A stretch of 64,000 nucleotides of DNA from Pithys albifrons albifrons. Taxonomy: Eukaryota; Chordata; Aves; Passeriformes; Thamnophilidae. Both the position numbers and the translations under genes were made by a program. Below, piece by piece: positions 1 through 13,722 of the stretch (within the stretch, counting starts at the first letter, position 1; each line of letters starts with the position of its first letter). The stretch covers positions 13,599,001 through 13,663,000 of the forward strand of contig NC_092471.1 in the NCBI RefSeq assembly GCF_047495875.1, given 5' to 3'. The notes under the pieces were generated by a model. It did not search any database, was not told the DNA's origin, and saw nothing but the letters and a program-made list of their open reading frames with translations.

Positions 1-156
1 CTCTAAGCACAACAGTGTCTGTATCTGATCAGCCCCACAGACAATATTTGGTGGTGTCATCAGTTTCAGCCTCCAGAGCTCATAAACATTATCAGAGTTC
101 ACATCTCGCACAGACATCTCATTCACAAAAGTATTTGCTGTGATACGAAGCTCACC
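1..156 (-). other. Possible partial coding exon at window edge (unassigned)
   Basis: A minus-strand frame stays open for 52 codons from position 156 to the window edge. An in-frame TAA lies just upstream at 157-159. The translation has ordinary protein composition (it includes VYELWRLKLMTPPNIV), but I do not recognise the family. An AG that could serve as an acceptor lies at 157-156 on the minus strand, but its pyrimidine tract is poor. The plus strand also has an overlapping open frame, so chance openness is quite possible. It could be the edge of a gene lying mostly outside the window, an old pseudogene, or noise. Confidence 0.2.
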
Positions 157-159
157 TTA

Positions 160-3100
160 AAATTCAGTCTCCTTCCTAAAAACTGTTAAAGCCACCTCTA
201 AAATTTCAGCTTCTGGATTCCAAGATACAACTACTATTTTAAAGGTCCATTTAAACTAAAAAAAAAAATCTCAGGAACTGCAATATTTTAAACAAAGTTA
301 CATACTGAAAGAAGCAAATGTTTATACTAATCAATTCAAACTTCAGAATGAAAAGCTGGTGTACCCACACTGGTCATAGCAATCTATCAGCATTAAGGTG
401 CATTCTCAAATCACCTTAAATAATACCAAACAAACTAGCATGGTTTGCAATACATAACATATTAGGGCAATTAAAAAAATAAGAAGAAAAGAATAATAAC
501 TGACAAAAAAAATCCCTTTTCATGTCTTTAACTCACTGCCCCATTGAAATAAACACTATTTGACTTTTAACATGCAATTAAAACAATGTTAAAATTCTCT
601 TCAGTATTTCTGCAGGATCTGCTTCACTGATTGGTGTCAGTTGAGGTAAAATTTTAGTCTTTATTTTGTAGAATTTTGCAGTGACTAGCAGATGCTTAGC
701 TATTGTCTCAAGCAAGCAGAATCTAAGCAGTGAAGACAACCATATCACAAACAACTGTTTGTTAGAATAATCACATAATATGAGTATTCAATGCACTACC
801 TCCTTCTACATTTCTAACATCTTGCAAACTATAAGGAAGACAAGAACTGTGATGTAATCCTCCCCTTTTGCTTTTACATGGTAAATGTAATCTGTAAGAG
901 CTGTAATAATTAAATGCAATTAGATCAGTCAAACCACATATGGAAACAGGCCTCTCAAATTTATAAAGACATGTATTTAATCAAGTAACTTAAGTTTCAA
1001 AGCTTAAAAGGACAAATATTTAAATTGATAGTCACACACTGTGCACTCTAACAATTCCCTGCCTCTACTTGCATTGTCTGGCCTTGAAATGCAGTGAAAG
1101 TGTGAATTTCTTCTGTTAGAAAGTCTTTTTGCCAGTGAGATTCAATTTGTCACCACTATTTTGTGGTTGCATAACAGATTAAAAGTCATAATGTTGAAAA
1201 AGGCTGTCACAACTCTCGGCTCTTTTCAGCACTTTTGGCTGAGACAGAGAAGTCCAACGTGCCAACTTCAGAGGCCTCCAGAACTCAGCAAAAGCTGCCC
1301 CTTCTCCCTGTAGTTCTGCCCAGGCAGATTGGTCTTGACCTCCAGTATCCCCAAGGCTTCAGCTGCTGAACCCCTCCTGCCAGAACCTGTCAGATATAGG
1401 AAACCAGGCCAGACTCCAGCTTGGTTTTGTAATTTGGATTTCCAATTATCTTCTTAGAATCAAACTGAGAGGACCAAGCTCATTTCACCTGTCCTAAACA
1501 GTTTCTGAAGGAAAGTCACCAGAAGTGAAAGGTTATGAATTAATACGCACATTCCAAAAGTTGACTTATTCCTTCCTTTCTTTTTCTTCTGATTCTCTCT
1601 TTTTAAGAGCTATTTATGCTTATTTTTCAAAATGATTAGTAGCTAAAAAGGAAAAAAAATAATTGAGAGTGATCTATCCAAGTATTTATCATCTTAGAGT
1701 TTTAAAGGAAAAAAGTCTAACAATGGTACATTGAATCTATTCTCTTTCTCATAGGATATAAAATATCAAGAAAAATTATAGCAGGAACTATGTCATACTG
1801 TCTCAATGCAGGTCTAAAGAAGATGCAAAGAAAACTCAAAGAAATAACCTATATATCATCATTTTTTTGTAATCATCTATCATAAAGTTATCTCCTTGTT
1901 ACAGGAAAAACCTACATTCTGGATTAACTTGAAAGCACATGAAATGCCCATGCTGAACTTGTTTCAGGAGTTTCACCAGACCTAAGTTTAAGTGTTCTGA
2001 GATCAGTAGGAGTTTTCTGGTTGGCAAGATCTGGATTTTGATTAGATACCAGTAAAAGGCACCTGTGCACATCCAGCTGCTGTGAATACATCCTGCTGCA
2101 GCCAGGCTTTTGTTGTTATTGCCTGGTGGACAGGCAGTCAGCACAGTGCCAAACGTTATCCTGACTGAGGCACTTGTACCACGTGGTGAGGAACTTTGTT
2201 AAGTGCTCAGACTGTCACATACATTGTAATAAAGTCTTTCTCTGACATTCTTCAAGGAATGAGGTTGAAGCCTCTCTCCTCCAAAGGTGTTCTCCAATCA
2301 TTGAATTGCTCTTGAGACTAAAATCTTATAAAATTAGACACAGAATTGCCATCACAGTGGTCTACCTATATATCTATATATTTATAAAGCTATAAAATCC
2401 TTTCCTTGGCTCCTTTACATTACTATTCAAGGCTTCCTAGTGTGAGCTGCTGCTGAATTGTGTGGTAACAGGGTTTGCTTTCATAATCAATTATGAATTC
2501 CACTGAAAAAGACAATCCAATTATTCCCCAGCTCCCAACTATGCCAAGCACAAGAGCTTATGAGGCCACACATTCAGTCAGATAAGGGAACTGATCCAGC
2601 TTAAAACTGACTTACCAAAGAAAATACTTAGCCCCCATTTGGGTGACCATGTGGCCATGTGCCAATGGAAATGGTAGGAAAAAATCTTCCTTCAAGGACA
2701 AGAACTTAGACTGTCTTAATATCACCATTCAAATTCACCTACAGGTTATTTTCCATTTTCACTTGTGAGAACACAGGTCCCATTTTTATATCGGCTGTGT
2801 TGCCTGTTCCTACCCATCCAGCTTTATGACTCTGCATTTGTCTGTACTAAATGAATAGGTAGATTTGTTTGCACAGGCTGAGGTCACAGTGTGACACAAA
2901 CTGCTCTTCACGGGTGCCCTGACCAGGTCATGACCTGCCACCCAAACAATTTTTACATCACCCTTAGATACTAGCAATGATTTTATATCTATCATTCATG
3001 TGTGGAAATGCAGAGAGTCAGGCCTCCTTCATCCCCACACTAACAGGGTAAGCCCATTTAAGATGGGCTTTGCTGATATTATAGAGTGTTAATTTTTTTC

Positions 3101-4035
3101 AGAATGTCACAAGTAGTATGTCAGATGCTGTACAAAACCCTAAGTATCTTACATTTACATAAATAAAGCCCATCATTTTATCACCACAATTTTACAATCT
3201 GATCTTCCAAAGCTGCTAAATTCTTTTCCATTTTTTAACAGTCTATGTCTAAGTTTTCAACCTTGAACAGTAACTGAAAAAATGGAAATTAAATAATTTA
3301 CCAGTTTGAGATTCTAACCAGTAAATCGCTGTGAATTTGTAACCACACTATCATTTTCATTGTACTACATTGGCCATTTAGGTGAATGATAACCCAGGAG
3401 ACAGCACCATGCAGGGCTAGCAAACAAGTAAATCATTTAGATTGCACACTGCTTTCAACTGAAAAAGGGGCAGTAAATCTGTCCTGCCATTGCCTTCTCT
3501 TTTGTTGAATTTTCAGGATGGTGCAGTCTTTTCATTGAAACAAATAAAAAAAATTCTACAGATTTAATTTATTGTCTGGGTTTTGCGCATAATGACTAAG
3601 GCTGACCAATGCAAGTCAGTGTGCTGGAAGAATAGGCTTAGCCATTTAAGATCGTGCCAGATATAACATACAGCTGGTTTTAGGCATATGAAGAGAATAT
3701 TCTGGTTACAGCATGGCACCATCTAATGGCTTTGGCTTTAACTGCAGGAACTCCAAATAGCACTAACTGCTGCCAATACAAACTGGCCTTCTGTCACTAT
3801 TCTCCTCACTCCTGTGTAGCACAGCCATATAGAAGAAAAAAATTGAAGAGAAAATAATCTAAGTTTAAAATATAAATCTGGGCTGGCAAGTTACATGGCA
3901 GCAACAACTGCAGCCTATTTTCAACCCATGGCTGAACATTTTACTTCCAAGATAAGTACATCAGCACAAACAAAATTTAGGTATACAAGCAGTGCATTGT
4001 TGTCTACACACAGAAATAACAGAATATTGTATTTT
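160..4035. other. AT-rich intergenic DNA, no gene seen
   Basis: There is no long open frame with coding character, no CpG cluster and no repeat I can name. Short A/T runs and a TA-rich patch near 2370-2395 are the only local structure. The short ORFs at 1899-2144 and 2810-2995 have low-complexity translations without recognisable motifs. Confidence 0.5.
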
Positions 4036-4448
4036 CATAGGATCATAGAATGCCCTGGGTTGGAAGGGACCTTAAGATCATCTTGTTCCAAGCCCCTGCC
4101 ATGGGCAGGAGCACCTTCCACTAGACCAGGTTGTTCAGAGCCCCATCCAACTTGCACATTGAGAGCTGTGGCATCCACAGCTTCTCTGGGGAAGCTGTGT
4201 CAGTACCTCATCACCTTCAAAGGGAAGCATTTCTTCCTAACATCTAATATAAACCTATTCTCTGTCAGTTTGATGCTGTTCTTCCCCCTTGTCCTGTGCC
4301 TACAGTTGTTGCCTTCTCCGTTCCAGGCTGAACAATCCCAATTCTCTCAGACTTCACTCATTGGAGAGGTGCTCCGTTCCTCTCAGTGACCTCCTCTGGA
4401 CTCACTCAAACTGGTCAACGTCCTTCCTGTGCTGGGGATCCCAGAGCT
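4036..4448 (-). mobile_element. CR1 LINE 3' fragment, antisense
   Basis: The + strand starts with a 'tcatagaatg' tail followed by 'ggttggaagggacct' and the typical CR1 blocks, including 'ccatgggcagg' and 'caggctgaacaatccc'. This is the reverse complement of a CR1 3' region, so the element points to the - strand and is truncated at its 5' end near 4448. The 164-codon plus-strand ORF over this interval is an antisense shadow of the LINE and not a gene. Confidence 0.93.
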
Positions 4449-5037
4449 TATAACTTACTTTTGGATAATTGTTGCTAAGTAAAAAGCATGCCTAGATTTC
4501 ACCTTATTTTGCAGTGTAACTTCACATTTCTTTGAAATGTATGCTGAGAACCACAGAACTTTGTACAATATGTTGGCAACTTCTATTTCTGTTTATCAGC
4601 AAGTTTGAGGTAGGTAAGAGTTAACCAAGACTCTTGGGGTGTCTTTCCATCTGCTGGTGACTTAACAGATCATATTAAGCAGATCACTACTATGTCTTCA
4701 TGCAAATTGTTTTTGGAAACACTGATATTAAAATTCCTTGCAAGGATGCTAACAATTTAATTATCTTTTAAGTGTATTAAGAACAAAAAAACATGAGAAA
4801 AGGTTATTGTTATAGAAATTCCCTTCTAAGAGATGCAATTGTCAGTATTTATGCACAATACAGCCACAACATAGGCAGAAATCTGCATTTGAATATTAAG
4901 TGTAGTTTAAGATCATGATTTCCATTTAGATGTTAATAAGAAACAAGTAGCACTTAGAAGTGAAAGGATCCATAACTTTACCATTCCATCAATTCCATTT
5001 GACATTGCCAAAACATAGTTTAAGAAAAGGGTGACTG

Positions 5038-5211
5038 AACACAGGAAGAGGTTCCCTGGAGAGACTGTGTAATCTCTTGGAGATACTGAAAAGTCAGCAG
5101 GACTCAGCCCTGGACACGCTGCTGGAGCTGCCCTTGCTCTGAGCAGGGTCGGCCTGGCTGCTCTGCAGAGGTGCTGCCCACCTTGGCCATCCTGTGGAGC
5201 TGTGATTCCTC
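5038..5211 (+). mobile_element. CR1 LINE 3' fragment, sense, degraded
   Basis: The element runs from 'aagaggttccctggagag' through 'ggacacgctgctggagctg' and 'ctgagcaggg' to 'ctgtgattcc'. These are the order and wording of a CR1 3' end in the forward direction. Substitutions are many, so it is an old copy. It sits 0.6 kb from an oppositely oriented CR1. Confidence 0.85.
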
Positions 5212-8200
5212 ACATGTTTGTTACCACTTTTGAAATAAAACCCAAATCCTCAATGCAGAATTAAATTGTGTAGTCATCAAATCTTGTGAATATCCTTTAA
5301 ATCTTCTAAGATTTAGAAAAGTTCCCTCTCTTATAAATATTTAGGACAATGTCTGAGGCTAGACAGGGAGTGAAATACTGGAAAGAGTTACTATTTAATC
5401 TGGAACTAACTCAATGGCTCCAGAGACAAACTGAACATCACATAATGAAAATGTTTCAAGTCACTGCAGTGGAGTTTGGTCACAGCTGGTACAGTCCATA
5501 GTATACAGATTTTTTAATCTGAAAAAATAGCCCTATGAATAAAACAGTAACAATTTAAAGGCAGATCTATAAAGCAATTCAACCATTCTCACATACTAAA
5601 AATACACTTTTTCAAGAGTTCTAGGAATTGGGAGAACTATTGAAAAGAGTGGAAAAAAATACAAAATCTAGTTATAGAAAAATAGACCCAAATAATATAC
5701 ATACCCCAAACCTCCTTTTTTTACCCTTCAGAGAGACACATTCAAAAGATTTCTTTGCTACTGTTTCCTCCATACAGAATATCACATGTTCCAGTTATGT
5801 ACAACTAACTGCCTTGGAGCCTGCTCAAATCACTAATGCAGAAACATTTGCTGACTCAGCTACAATTTGGTTGTCCCCTTTTATGGTTACAGAGTGAAAC
5901 TGTTGGGAAGCACAGCTGATCCCGACTTGTTCGAAGCAGCAGGATCTGTTTGGATACACACACTTTGGCAAAGTCTAAAGCATCATGACAAGGCATTTCT
6001 ATGAGATCCCTCTGGTAAAACTATCCCAAATACAGCTCTGAGGTCTGTGCTTCAGGGATGCACCAACACATTTGTCCAGCTCACAGCAAACTGATACATG
6101 AACAGGGAGCCACTGCTGCTCCCGTGCAATGTTTTGAACAGCTATGATCACAATCCCTTGGACAGGACTGCAGTGTTTACTACAACCTGCACAGACAAAA
6201 GAATCTACCAAAGGAGATAGCCTGAGATATACTGCTATTAATTGTAAGAGTAGACATGCTATTCAAACATAAAACATTTTTAAAAAATTTAGTGTACCAG
6301 AAGTACCTATCCGTGCAAAATAAAAATAAAACAACCAAACCCCCACAAAACAACAAAAAACCCCAAACATAATTAAATACTCAGACATAGAAACATATAT
6401 TATAACTTTGCATTTATATAACATATTTGGGGGTCTGTTCCAACTACAGATTCTTGCAATTGGAATACAAAAGCCCTCTGGCAGAATTTAAATCTAAGTG
6501 TAGGCATAGTTCTTGTTTACAGGGATAGTTGTAAATGCAAGAAACAGAAACAACAGCCTAAGGCACTGACAACGAGTTCTTTCCAGCTGGAAATGCCATG
6601 CACAGAAGGTAAGCTGCTTTACAAGGTAAGCAGAGGGATCTATTTACTACTGGCTGTACAAACATACAATGAAAGAGCACCATAGGATATATATGGGAAA
6701 ATAAGTAATGAGAATAAGTGCATAAAAGCGTAATTTTTGCATGAAAGCAAATCAGAACATTTGGCAATGTCCAGCCTTAAAACAAGGGAAAAAGATTCAC
6801 CATCTCTGCACCCAGAGGAGAAAACAATTCAGATGCACACCCAGTGGATTGCCTCCTATTCAGTAGAAATATTTGTGGAGTTGTATCCTTTATTCTGACT
6901 TGGAAATGTGATTTCCATGTAATTCTTCCTTTAATCCATCCTTCAAGCTTGGTAGCAAAAACCCCAGACCTTTCAACAAATAGCACATTTTCCTTTCTGC
7001 ATAAATTAGGCCCATATGGCTGGACAATCTTCATCCAGGGGCTGAGTAACCTGATTTTGTAAATACTCTTCACTCTTTCAGTTATAATCTTTGCTTTCCC
7101 CAGTTCTTTAAAATCATGTCACATCCTATTTAAGTGTTAAGTAGAGAGACAGAAAAATGCAAATTGCTGTTCACTTTGAAAGGAAATGACAGTTTAGAGG
7201 GGTATTTGGAGTACATGACTCTGAGTACATCTTTGCTGCTCCCTCCTGACTCACTAACTGGCTTTATGGTAACAGATTCAGCTGCTCAGTGTCCCAGTTC
7301 AGTAGCCATGAGAATGACCAAAACAGTATGTTCTTCACAAGCCTAGAGATACTTACACAACTGCAGACAAAATTCTTATTCCGATACTTACTGTGTGGAA
7401 AACATTTTTATTGCATAGTTCAAAGCCAGAGTGTAAAGCTATTTTAATAATAATCTCTGTGGGCAGATATTAAGCAGAAACATTGTTTCTCTCACAAGCT
7501 AGCTTCACTTTGGGAGCATGAGAAAAAACATCATGCCGTTTAAACAAGCCTGGTTAGTACCCCTTGATCAGAAAAACAATCAGTGAAACCTTTTTCCTGG
7601 AGCTCCTTGGACCTATAGCTTCCTCTGGTGCCACTGAGCCATGCTCTGGAATAACACAGAGATGTGAATACATTTTGTTCTTCCTCTTGTCACAGACTTA
7701 AACCAGTTGTTCCGTCAAGTCAGACAGGAGGGATCTAATCAATCAATAGCATGGCATCCTCATGAGGTTCTGAGGACTGCACATGTCTGTACAGACAGAG
7801 AACAGCTCCTTCCAAGGTCACGGGTTTGCTCCTACCCAGCACTAGTCTTTCCAACACAGTCATTCCACCTAAATGCACATACCCTGGCTCAACAACTTAC
7901 CCTGAAACCAGTAACTCTCTGGATCCACGCAGCCTTCTGGATTTATCATGTGCTCATAAGCAGGGATGAGCCAGGAGAGGGGTCCACAGTCATGTATTAG
8001 AAAACGGTGACAACCTGAGGTAACCAAAACCAACCTACTACCAGCAGTTCCTGCTTGATCATAGATTCTCAAAAGGTATGTCAGCAGCAGTAGCCACAAC
8101 ACTTCTGACGAGGCTCTGCAAAGCTGTCTCTGTGCAGCATATTGCTTTGAAGGTCCTGGTATGCTGTTAGTGGTTTGTGTAGCACAGTTCAGAAACTCTA

Positions 8201-9867
8201 CACTATTTTGCTGCTCACATGTATGTCCCCTGCTACTGAGTGCTCCAGGTAACTGTAGTGCCACACAGCCCTTCTCAGAAAAAAACCCAGTCATAATTTG
8301 TTACTTGAACTTTTTTTTCTCTTAGCAGAATACTTCCACAAATTTCCTCCCAACAAGTACCTCTCAAAAGCAATTTCCCTTTTAATACTTGGCCTTCTGT
8401 ATTTTATACATACAAATGTTATATGCTGCTCTGTGGCTTTAAAATGTTTCATTTGACCACTTCGACAAAATAAATACTATTTTCTCCTCATATAAAAAAG
8501 ATGCTTTTCTAATGAATGTCTGTGCAGATCAGATAATCCTCCTAAATAGAAAACACATGGTATCAACACAGCAAAAGCAACAGTTTCTCAGCAGCCGCTG
8601 TCTGTTGTTTTGCATTATAGTAATCCCACTGCTAACACTGTATGTGCACTTTCCACAGAGTATGGAAACTGTATTACCGGGACTCACTTCCCTTTTTTCT
8701 GCATGTGCTCTCTCCTCACAAAGCTCTCCAGACCACCTGCTACCTGGCTTCATGAAAATGATGTTACATAAGTAATTCTGTCCCTTTACATTCAATATTG
8801 ACATTACAAGTTGACATGAGGTTATGCTGTTTATAATACAGACTGAACTTCTTACAAAATGTAAAGTACTTTATATATGATTCTCTGTATTTTCTTGTGT
8901 GATGATTTACTCTGAAACTGCTTGACTAAAGTTCAGTTCAGACTGTGCATTCACTACAGATTGAAAACCTTTCCTCTGTATTTTCTTTCTAGGAAATGAG
9001 GGATCAGAAGAGCATTACAGTTCTAACACTACACTTCAGCAAACATGACTGTATCAGTTAGCATCAAATGTAGATGAATGGTTAGAAACTGATGCTGAAC
9101 TAGAAGTACATATTGTAAACCAGCTTTAAGTTCTATGAACCAGTCAAGCATTTTCAGTTATTAGTGTCTTTACAACAGAGCTGAGTTTTAGTTCAGCTGC
9201 TTCAGATAGCCAGGGGCCCATACACACGCCATATTCCAACCTTTTTGTTCCAGCTGGATTACCTTGCAGGGACTAAGCAGATATTGCCAGTGCCAGTACA
9301 CCCATGCTGTACAGGGCAAGCACTGTTTCTTCAGTCCTTGTATTTTGATTTATGTGGGGCTAATTTAAGTGGATTTACCATGGGTTAATACTACAATGAA
9401 TACAACAAAGTCAAAGTTCAGTTGCCCGTGAATGAGATATAAAATAAGGCACTAAGTGTGTTCACTGCTTACCCATTTTAGGTTCTTAAGATTCATTTCC
9501 AGTGTCTAATTTGCAGACAGTTGATATAACATTTAAGAAAGTGATTAGATGGAATGAAAAAGTTTTAGAGTAGCTTTATGTTGTATATCTAGAAAGAATG
9601 TACAAAGTTTTGTCTTAAAGTCTCATTAATGAAACAAGAACCTTGGGAGAAGAACTGTCATGTATTTGTAAAATAAATTATCTGCTACTGTTAGCTGAAA
9701 AAAAGTATTTTATAAGTGGGAAGAAAAAAGTACAAATTCTGGGAAGACCATACTTCTAAACCTTTTTTCGGTAGTGTTTCATGGCATACAAGACACTTTT
9801 AATAAACAGTGACTATATTTTAGTTTAATTTCCACAGTTCTTAGCAGAATTCCAAAGACAGTGAAAA
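5212..9867. other. Intergenic DNA, no gene seen
   Basis: Only short unrelated ORFs occur. The two longest, near 7707-8294, overlap on opposite strands and show no domain. An A/C-rich low-complexity tract lies at about 6315-6370. There is no CpG island and no recognisable transposon. Confidence 0.5.
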
Positions 9868-10208
9868 CTGAAGGGAGACCTCACTACTGTTCAAACTTCC
9901 TCCTGAGGGGCAGGCACTGATCTCTGCTCTGTGGGGACCAGGGACAGGACCCAAGGGAATGGCCTGAAGTTGTGTCGGGGAGGTTTAGGTTGGATATTCA
10001 AAAAAGGTTCTTCACCCACAGGGTGGTTGGGCACTGAACAGGCTCCCCAGGGCAGTGGGCACATCACCAAGGCTGAGAGAGCTCCAGAAGTGTTTGGATG
10101 ATTCTCTCAGGCACAGGGTGTGACTCTTGGAGATGGTGGTGTGAATGGCTAACGGTTGGACTCGATAATCCTTGTGGGTCACTTCCAACTCAGCATATTC
10201 TGTGATAA
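9868..10208 (+). mobile_element. CR1 LINE 3' fragment (CR1-X-like tail), sense
   Basis: The sequence reads in the forward CR1 direction: 'gagacctcactactg', 'ggtttaggttggatatt', 'ttcttcacccacaggg', then 'ggttggactcgataatcc', ending in 'tattctgtgataat'. The 3' tail is of the same type as that carried by the SINE at 13.7 kb, which makes it a representative of the likely partner LINE lineage. The 5' end is truncated, as is usual for CR1. Confidence 0.93.
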
Positions 10209-13200
10209 TCAGCACACAGGAGGGTAATCCATTTCTGTGAGCAGTCCAGAGCCTCCTTGAACAGGCAGCTCTCTCACCCTGCATTTTCATCACTTGGGAA
10301 TGCATGAAGAAGAGGTAATACTATATGTAATATATATATGTATAAGTAACTTGGATATATGACAATGGTGCCTGCTTAAGATGATTCTACACTTCACCTC
10401 TAAATTTCCCCAGTAACTCTATTCTGGTACTATCAGCAAAGCTGAAGGGGGCAGATAAAGCAGAGGAGAGAAGCATAAAGAAGGCCATACCATTAACTCA
10501 GTTATAATGAAAAGTCACTCATAGCACTTTAAACACTTCTTAAAATTCATGAAAACTTTGGTTATGTGAAGTTTCACTTCTACACAGTCTTCCCTGAGTT
10601 ATACTTCAGTGGGATTTCTTCTGTGATCAGCAGGTCTAATAATCAGGCACACAGAAAGGTTCCGCTCTACTTGTGCTGGGGTGGTCATGCAGATGCCTGA
10701 CAGACTGTGTATAGAGGAGGGTATGTATGTAACACTGGAGAGGGGTAGGAGATTATTAATCTATTTTCCATAACCTTTTTGTCCTTTTGCTCCCAATGGG
10801 ATGATTTTGCAGTGGCATAATGCAGGGTTTGTACACCCCATTATATGAGTCTGGAAGGAGCTCATGGGCTGTTGGGTACCTAATCAGCTTCTCCCAGAGG
10901 CAAACAACAGACTTCAAAGGAGGAACAAAAAAGGAAGAGCCCTGCTTAATTAGTGCTTAGCTAAGAAACAGAGCAGACTTGAGGGAAGACACAAGAATAA
11001 CTGCTCCCTGTCAGAGTCCCCTGGTGGAAAGGCAGGCCTGGCAAAAGCTGTTCCCCTTTCTGGCTGCCAAGGTTCAGCTTCAGCTTGCCTGAGTCATGGC
11101 AGCACCGACATTTCTGTGTGTCGGTTGTGGAGAGAGAAGAACAAAGAACCTGCTGTCAATACAACCCAAATGCAAAACTAAAATGGAACTCCTCTCCATG
11201 TTTAGGTCTAATTTTACATGTATCAAAAGAAACAGAGGTTGCACGTATCTTAAGCAGAGGGTTCCATCCATTCAGCTCGTGATGCAGTGGAATGACCAGG
11301 AGGGAATGCAGGCAGCGAGCAGGTCACTGTCCACTGGGGAAGGGAAGGAGGACACAGTCCCAGGCACACTCACTGTCTGCCCAGCTTTAGGAAACAGTGA
11401 CAACACAGGAGGCAATTTCATAAATTAACTGTAAGTTGCAGAGGGCTTTTAAACATTAACTTTGTACAACTTTTGTGCTTTTTTACTATAAAAGGCATTA
11501 AAAGATTTGGTTTTATCATGACAAGTGTTTTTAGTTTTTTTCTTTTCTTACATTTTACCAAAGAAATTTCAGAAACTAAATCTGGTCTTCGGTGCCTTGC
11601 CCGTGAGAGTGAACAGTAACTGAGAAGAGGACAATGTTCCAAGATAAATACATGTTCATAATGAGCTTATAAATAAATACTTAATAAAGGAAAAACAAAA
11701 CCTGAATTTCTCTTACAGAATTCCTGCTTCACAGAATTGTGAACCACAGATACCTCATCTGGCTCTTCGCATGTTATCAATATTATTCAAAACTATAAAT
11801 TAAAAAAATAATAATTTAGAAGTAATTAAAAAGATAACCAAGCTAAGTTCTAATGGATTTTTATACCTGTGCCTTAACTGTCTTTAGCAGAAAGAGATTA
11901 TGAGAAAATACTGTTCCAGACGAAATATTTTATAAACAATTTCACTATCAAAGTAGAGAAATAATTTCTGCTTAAATGTTTTATGTCTGCATGTGTATAC
12001 ATGAATATATTTAAATAAAAACTTTGTCTTTTTTTCTTAAGATTAATTTTATATGTTCTTTCTCAGTTTAATTTTTCTCTCTCCAACTGTATCACAGACC
12101 AAAGCTGGGATAACTGGGTACACAGATATCAACAGAATACACCATTTGAGTATAGAAACCTCCAAGATGAATATTTTCTCTTAGAAACCTTTTAATTTCT
12201 CACTTGCATCTTGCTGTGTTGGCAACAAAGTAGATTGATTTCTTACAATACCCAGGAGAATACAAGGCATTGACAGCTGAGGAAAGGGGCACAGAAGCTT
12301 TGGAGACATTAAAATAACAGAGACAAGAGCTTAAAACCAGCATCTATACAAACTGCTTCACATCCTGTATTATGAAACCTACTCACGTCTAGAGGATACC
12401 ACTTTGTTTTCAAAGACCAAATGAAGTGCACAGTCAGATTTATTATATGCTTCAAAAAAGGAGAGATATGGTCTCTGAATAAGGAATCCATGCTCTAATG
12501 CACAGCAAAACAAATGTACAATTTTCCTACTTCACATTCTTCACACTGAGTATCATAGAGGTGCACAAGCCTTTCCACGCAGGTTAATTCATAGATGGGA
12601 AAATAAAACTCATGTTAATAACAGAAATCTGTAAAAGCTCAAGTCCTTATAACAGACGCTTTAAAAGCAACCAGAATTACGAGTGGCTGTTCACCACAGG
12701 GTAGCTGAGGGAAAAAAATGTTAAGGATGGATAAGCTGTGATGACAGTGTCTGTTTGTTCTTTATCTTAAGACTAATCAAGCAGGGCATAAGCAAAATAT
12801 TATAAAGAAAAAGAATGTGATAGACAACTCTTAAAATGGAAAGACTAACTGCTATCTCTCCTAATATTTACTATAAGCTCTTGACAAACAAGGACCTTCC
12901 GAAAAAATACTCAGCTCTTGGGTTTTAAAACACAACAAACAAAATCTAATTTAGAAATGCCTAGGTTTTGTGTTTTAAAAAACAAACCAGGAAGTTATTA
13001 GAAAAGCATTGTGATCCAAAGAGACTAAAGGAAAGACAGCATGAGGAAAGTACTGTTAAAACTGAACAAATTACTATCTTTTCATTTAATGAAGACCTAA
13101 GTTCAGCATGAAGACTGCCATTAAAATATTGCCTAAAAGTAAGGGGAAAAGGCAACCTATTATTCTATATTAGCTTCAGTTCTTTCAAAGGACTGGGTAT

Positions 13201-13722
13201 CTTTATTATTAAGACATTAACCAGTATCTATTTTGGATTAACTTTTCACTTTAATCATTGCTTATATTAAATATGTAGCAGAGAAAAAAGGAACGACAAT
13301 ATAAAAATAAAGATGTTAATTTAACATCTCCTGAAGCAGTCTTGTGAATAAGAACATGCAGTGTAAAACTAAAATCTCTGAATTTAAGAATGTCTTTGTT
13401 TTACAACTTAAACAATACAACATCTTATCACTCCTTCAGAACTTGATATAGGGCTAATAAATTAGGTGGAAGAACCATTAACAGTGAAAATTTTGGTTGC
13501 TTTCCTGGCAAGTTCTGCTCCCATTTGACTTCCCTGTATTCCTGGAAAATGACAGCCAGAGCCACATGCACAAAATGAATCAACATATAGGCAGAAAGAA
13601 AAACAAAACAGACACAAACCACCAGTACTGCCAAACCCCGTTAAGAAGATAGGCAATTCTCCTTTGGTTAGAACATTCATACCAATGGGAAATGTCTTTT
13701 AACAGCTTTTAGATGTATGTTA
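10209..13722. other. Intergenic DNA, no gene seen
   Basis: There is a slightly GC-richer patch at about 10.6-11.4 kb with two overlapping plus-strand ORFs (11085-11428). Neither has a recognisable domain, and their frames compete with a minus-strand ORF. I see no splice-supported exon and no repeat I can name. Confidence 0.45.

Noticed and set aside
3180..3370. Reverse MIR-like similarity
   Set aside because: The resemblance ('ccattttttaacag', 'taaataatttacc') is too weak and broken to support an element.
3895..4389. 164-codon ORF
   Set aside because: It spans a reverse-oriented CR1 fragment and its 5' flank; the translation carries no known domain.
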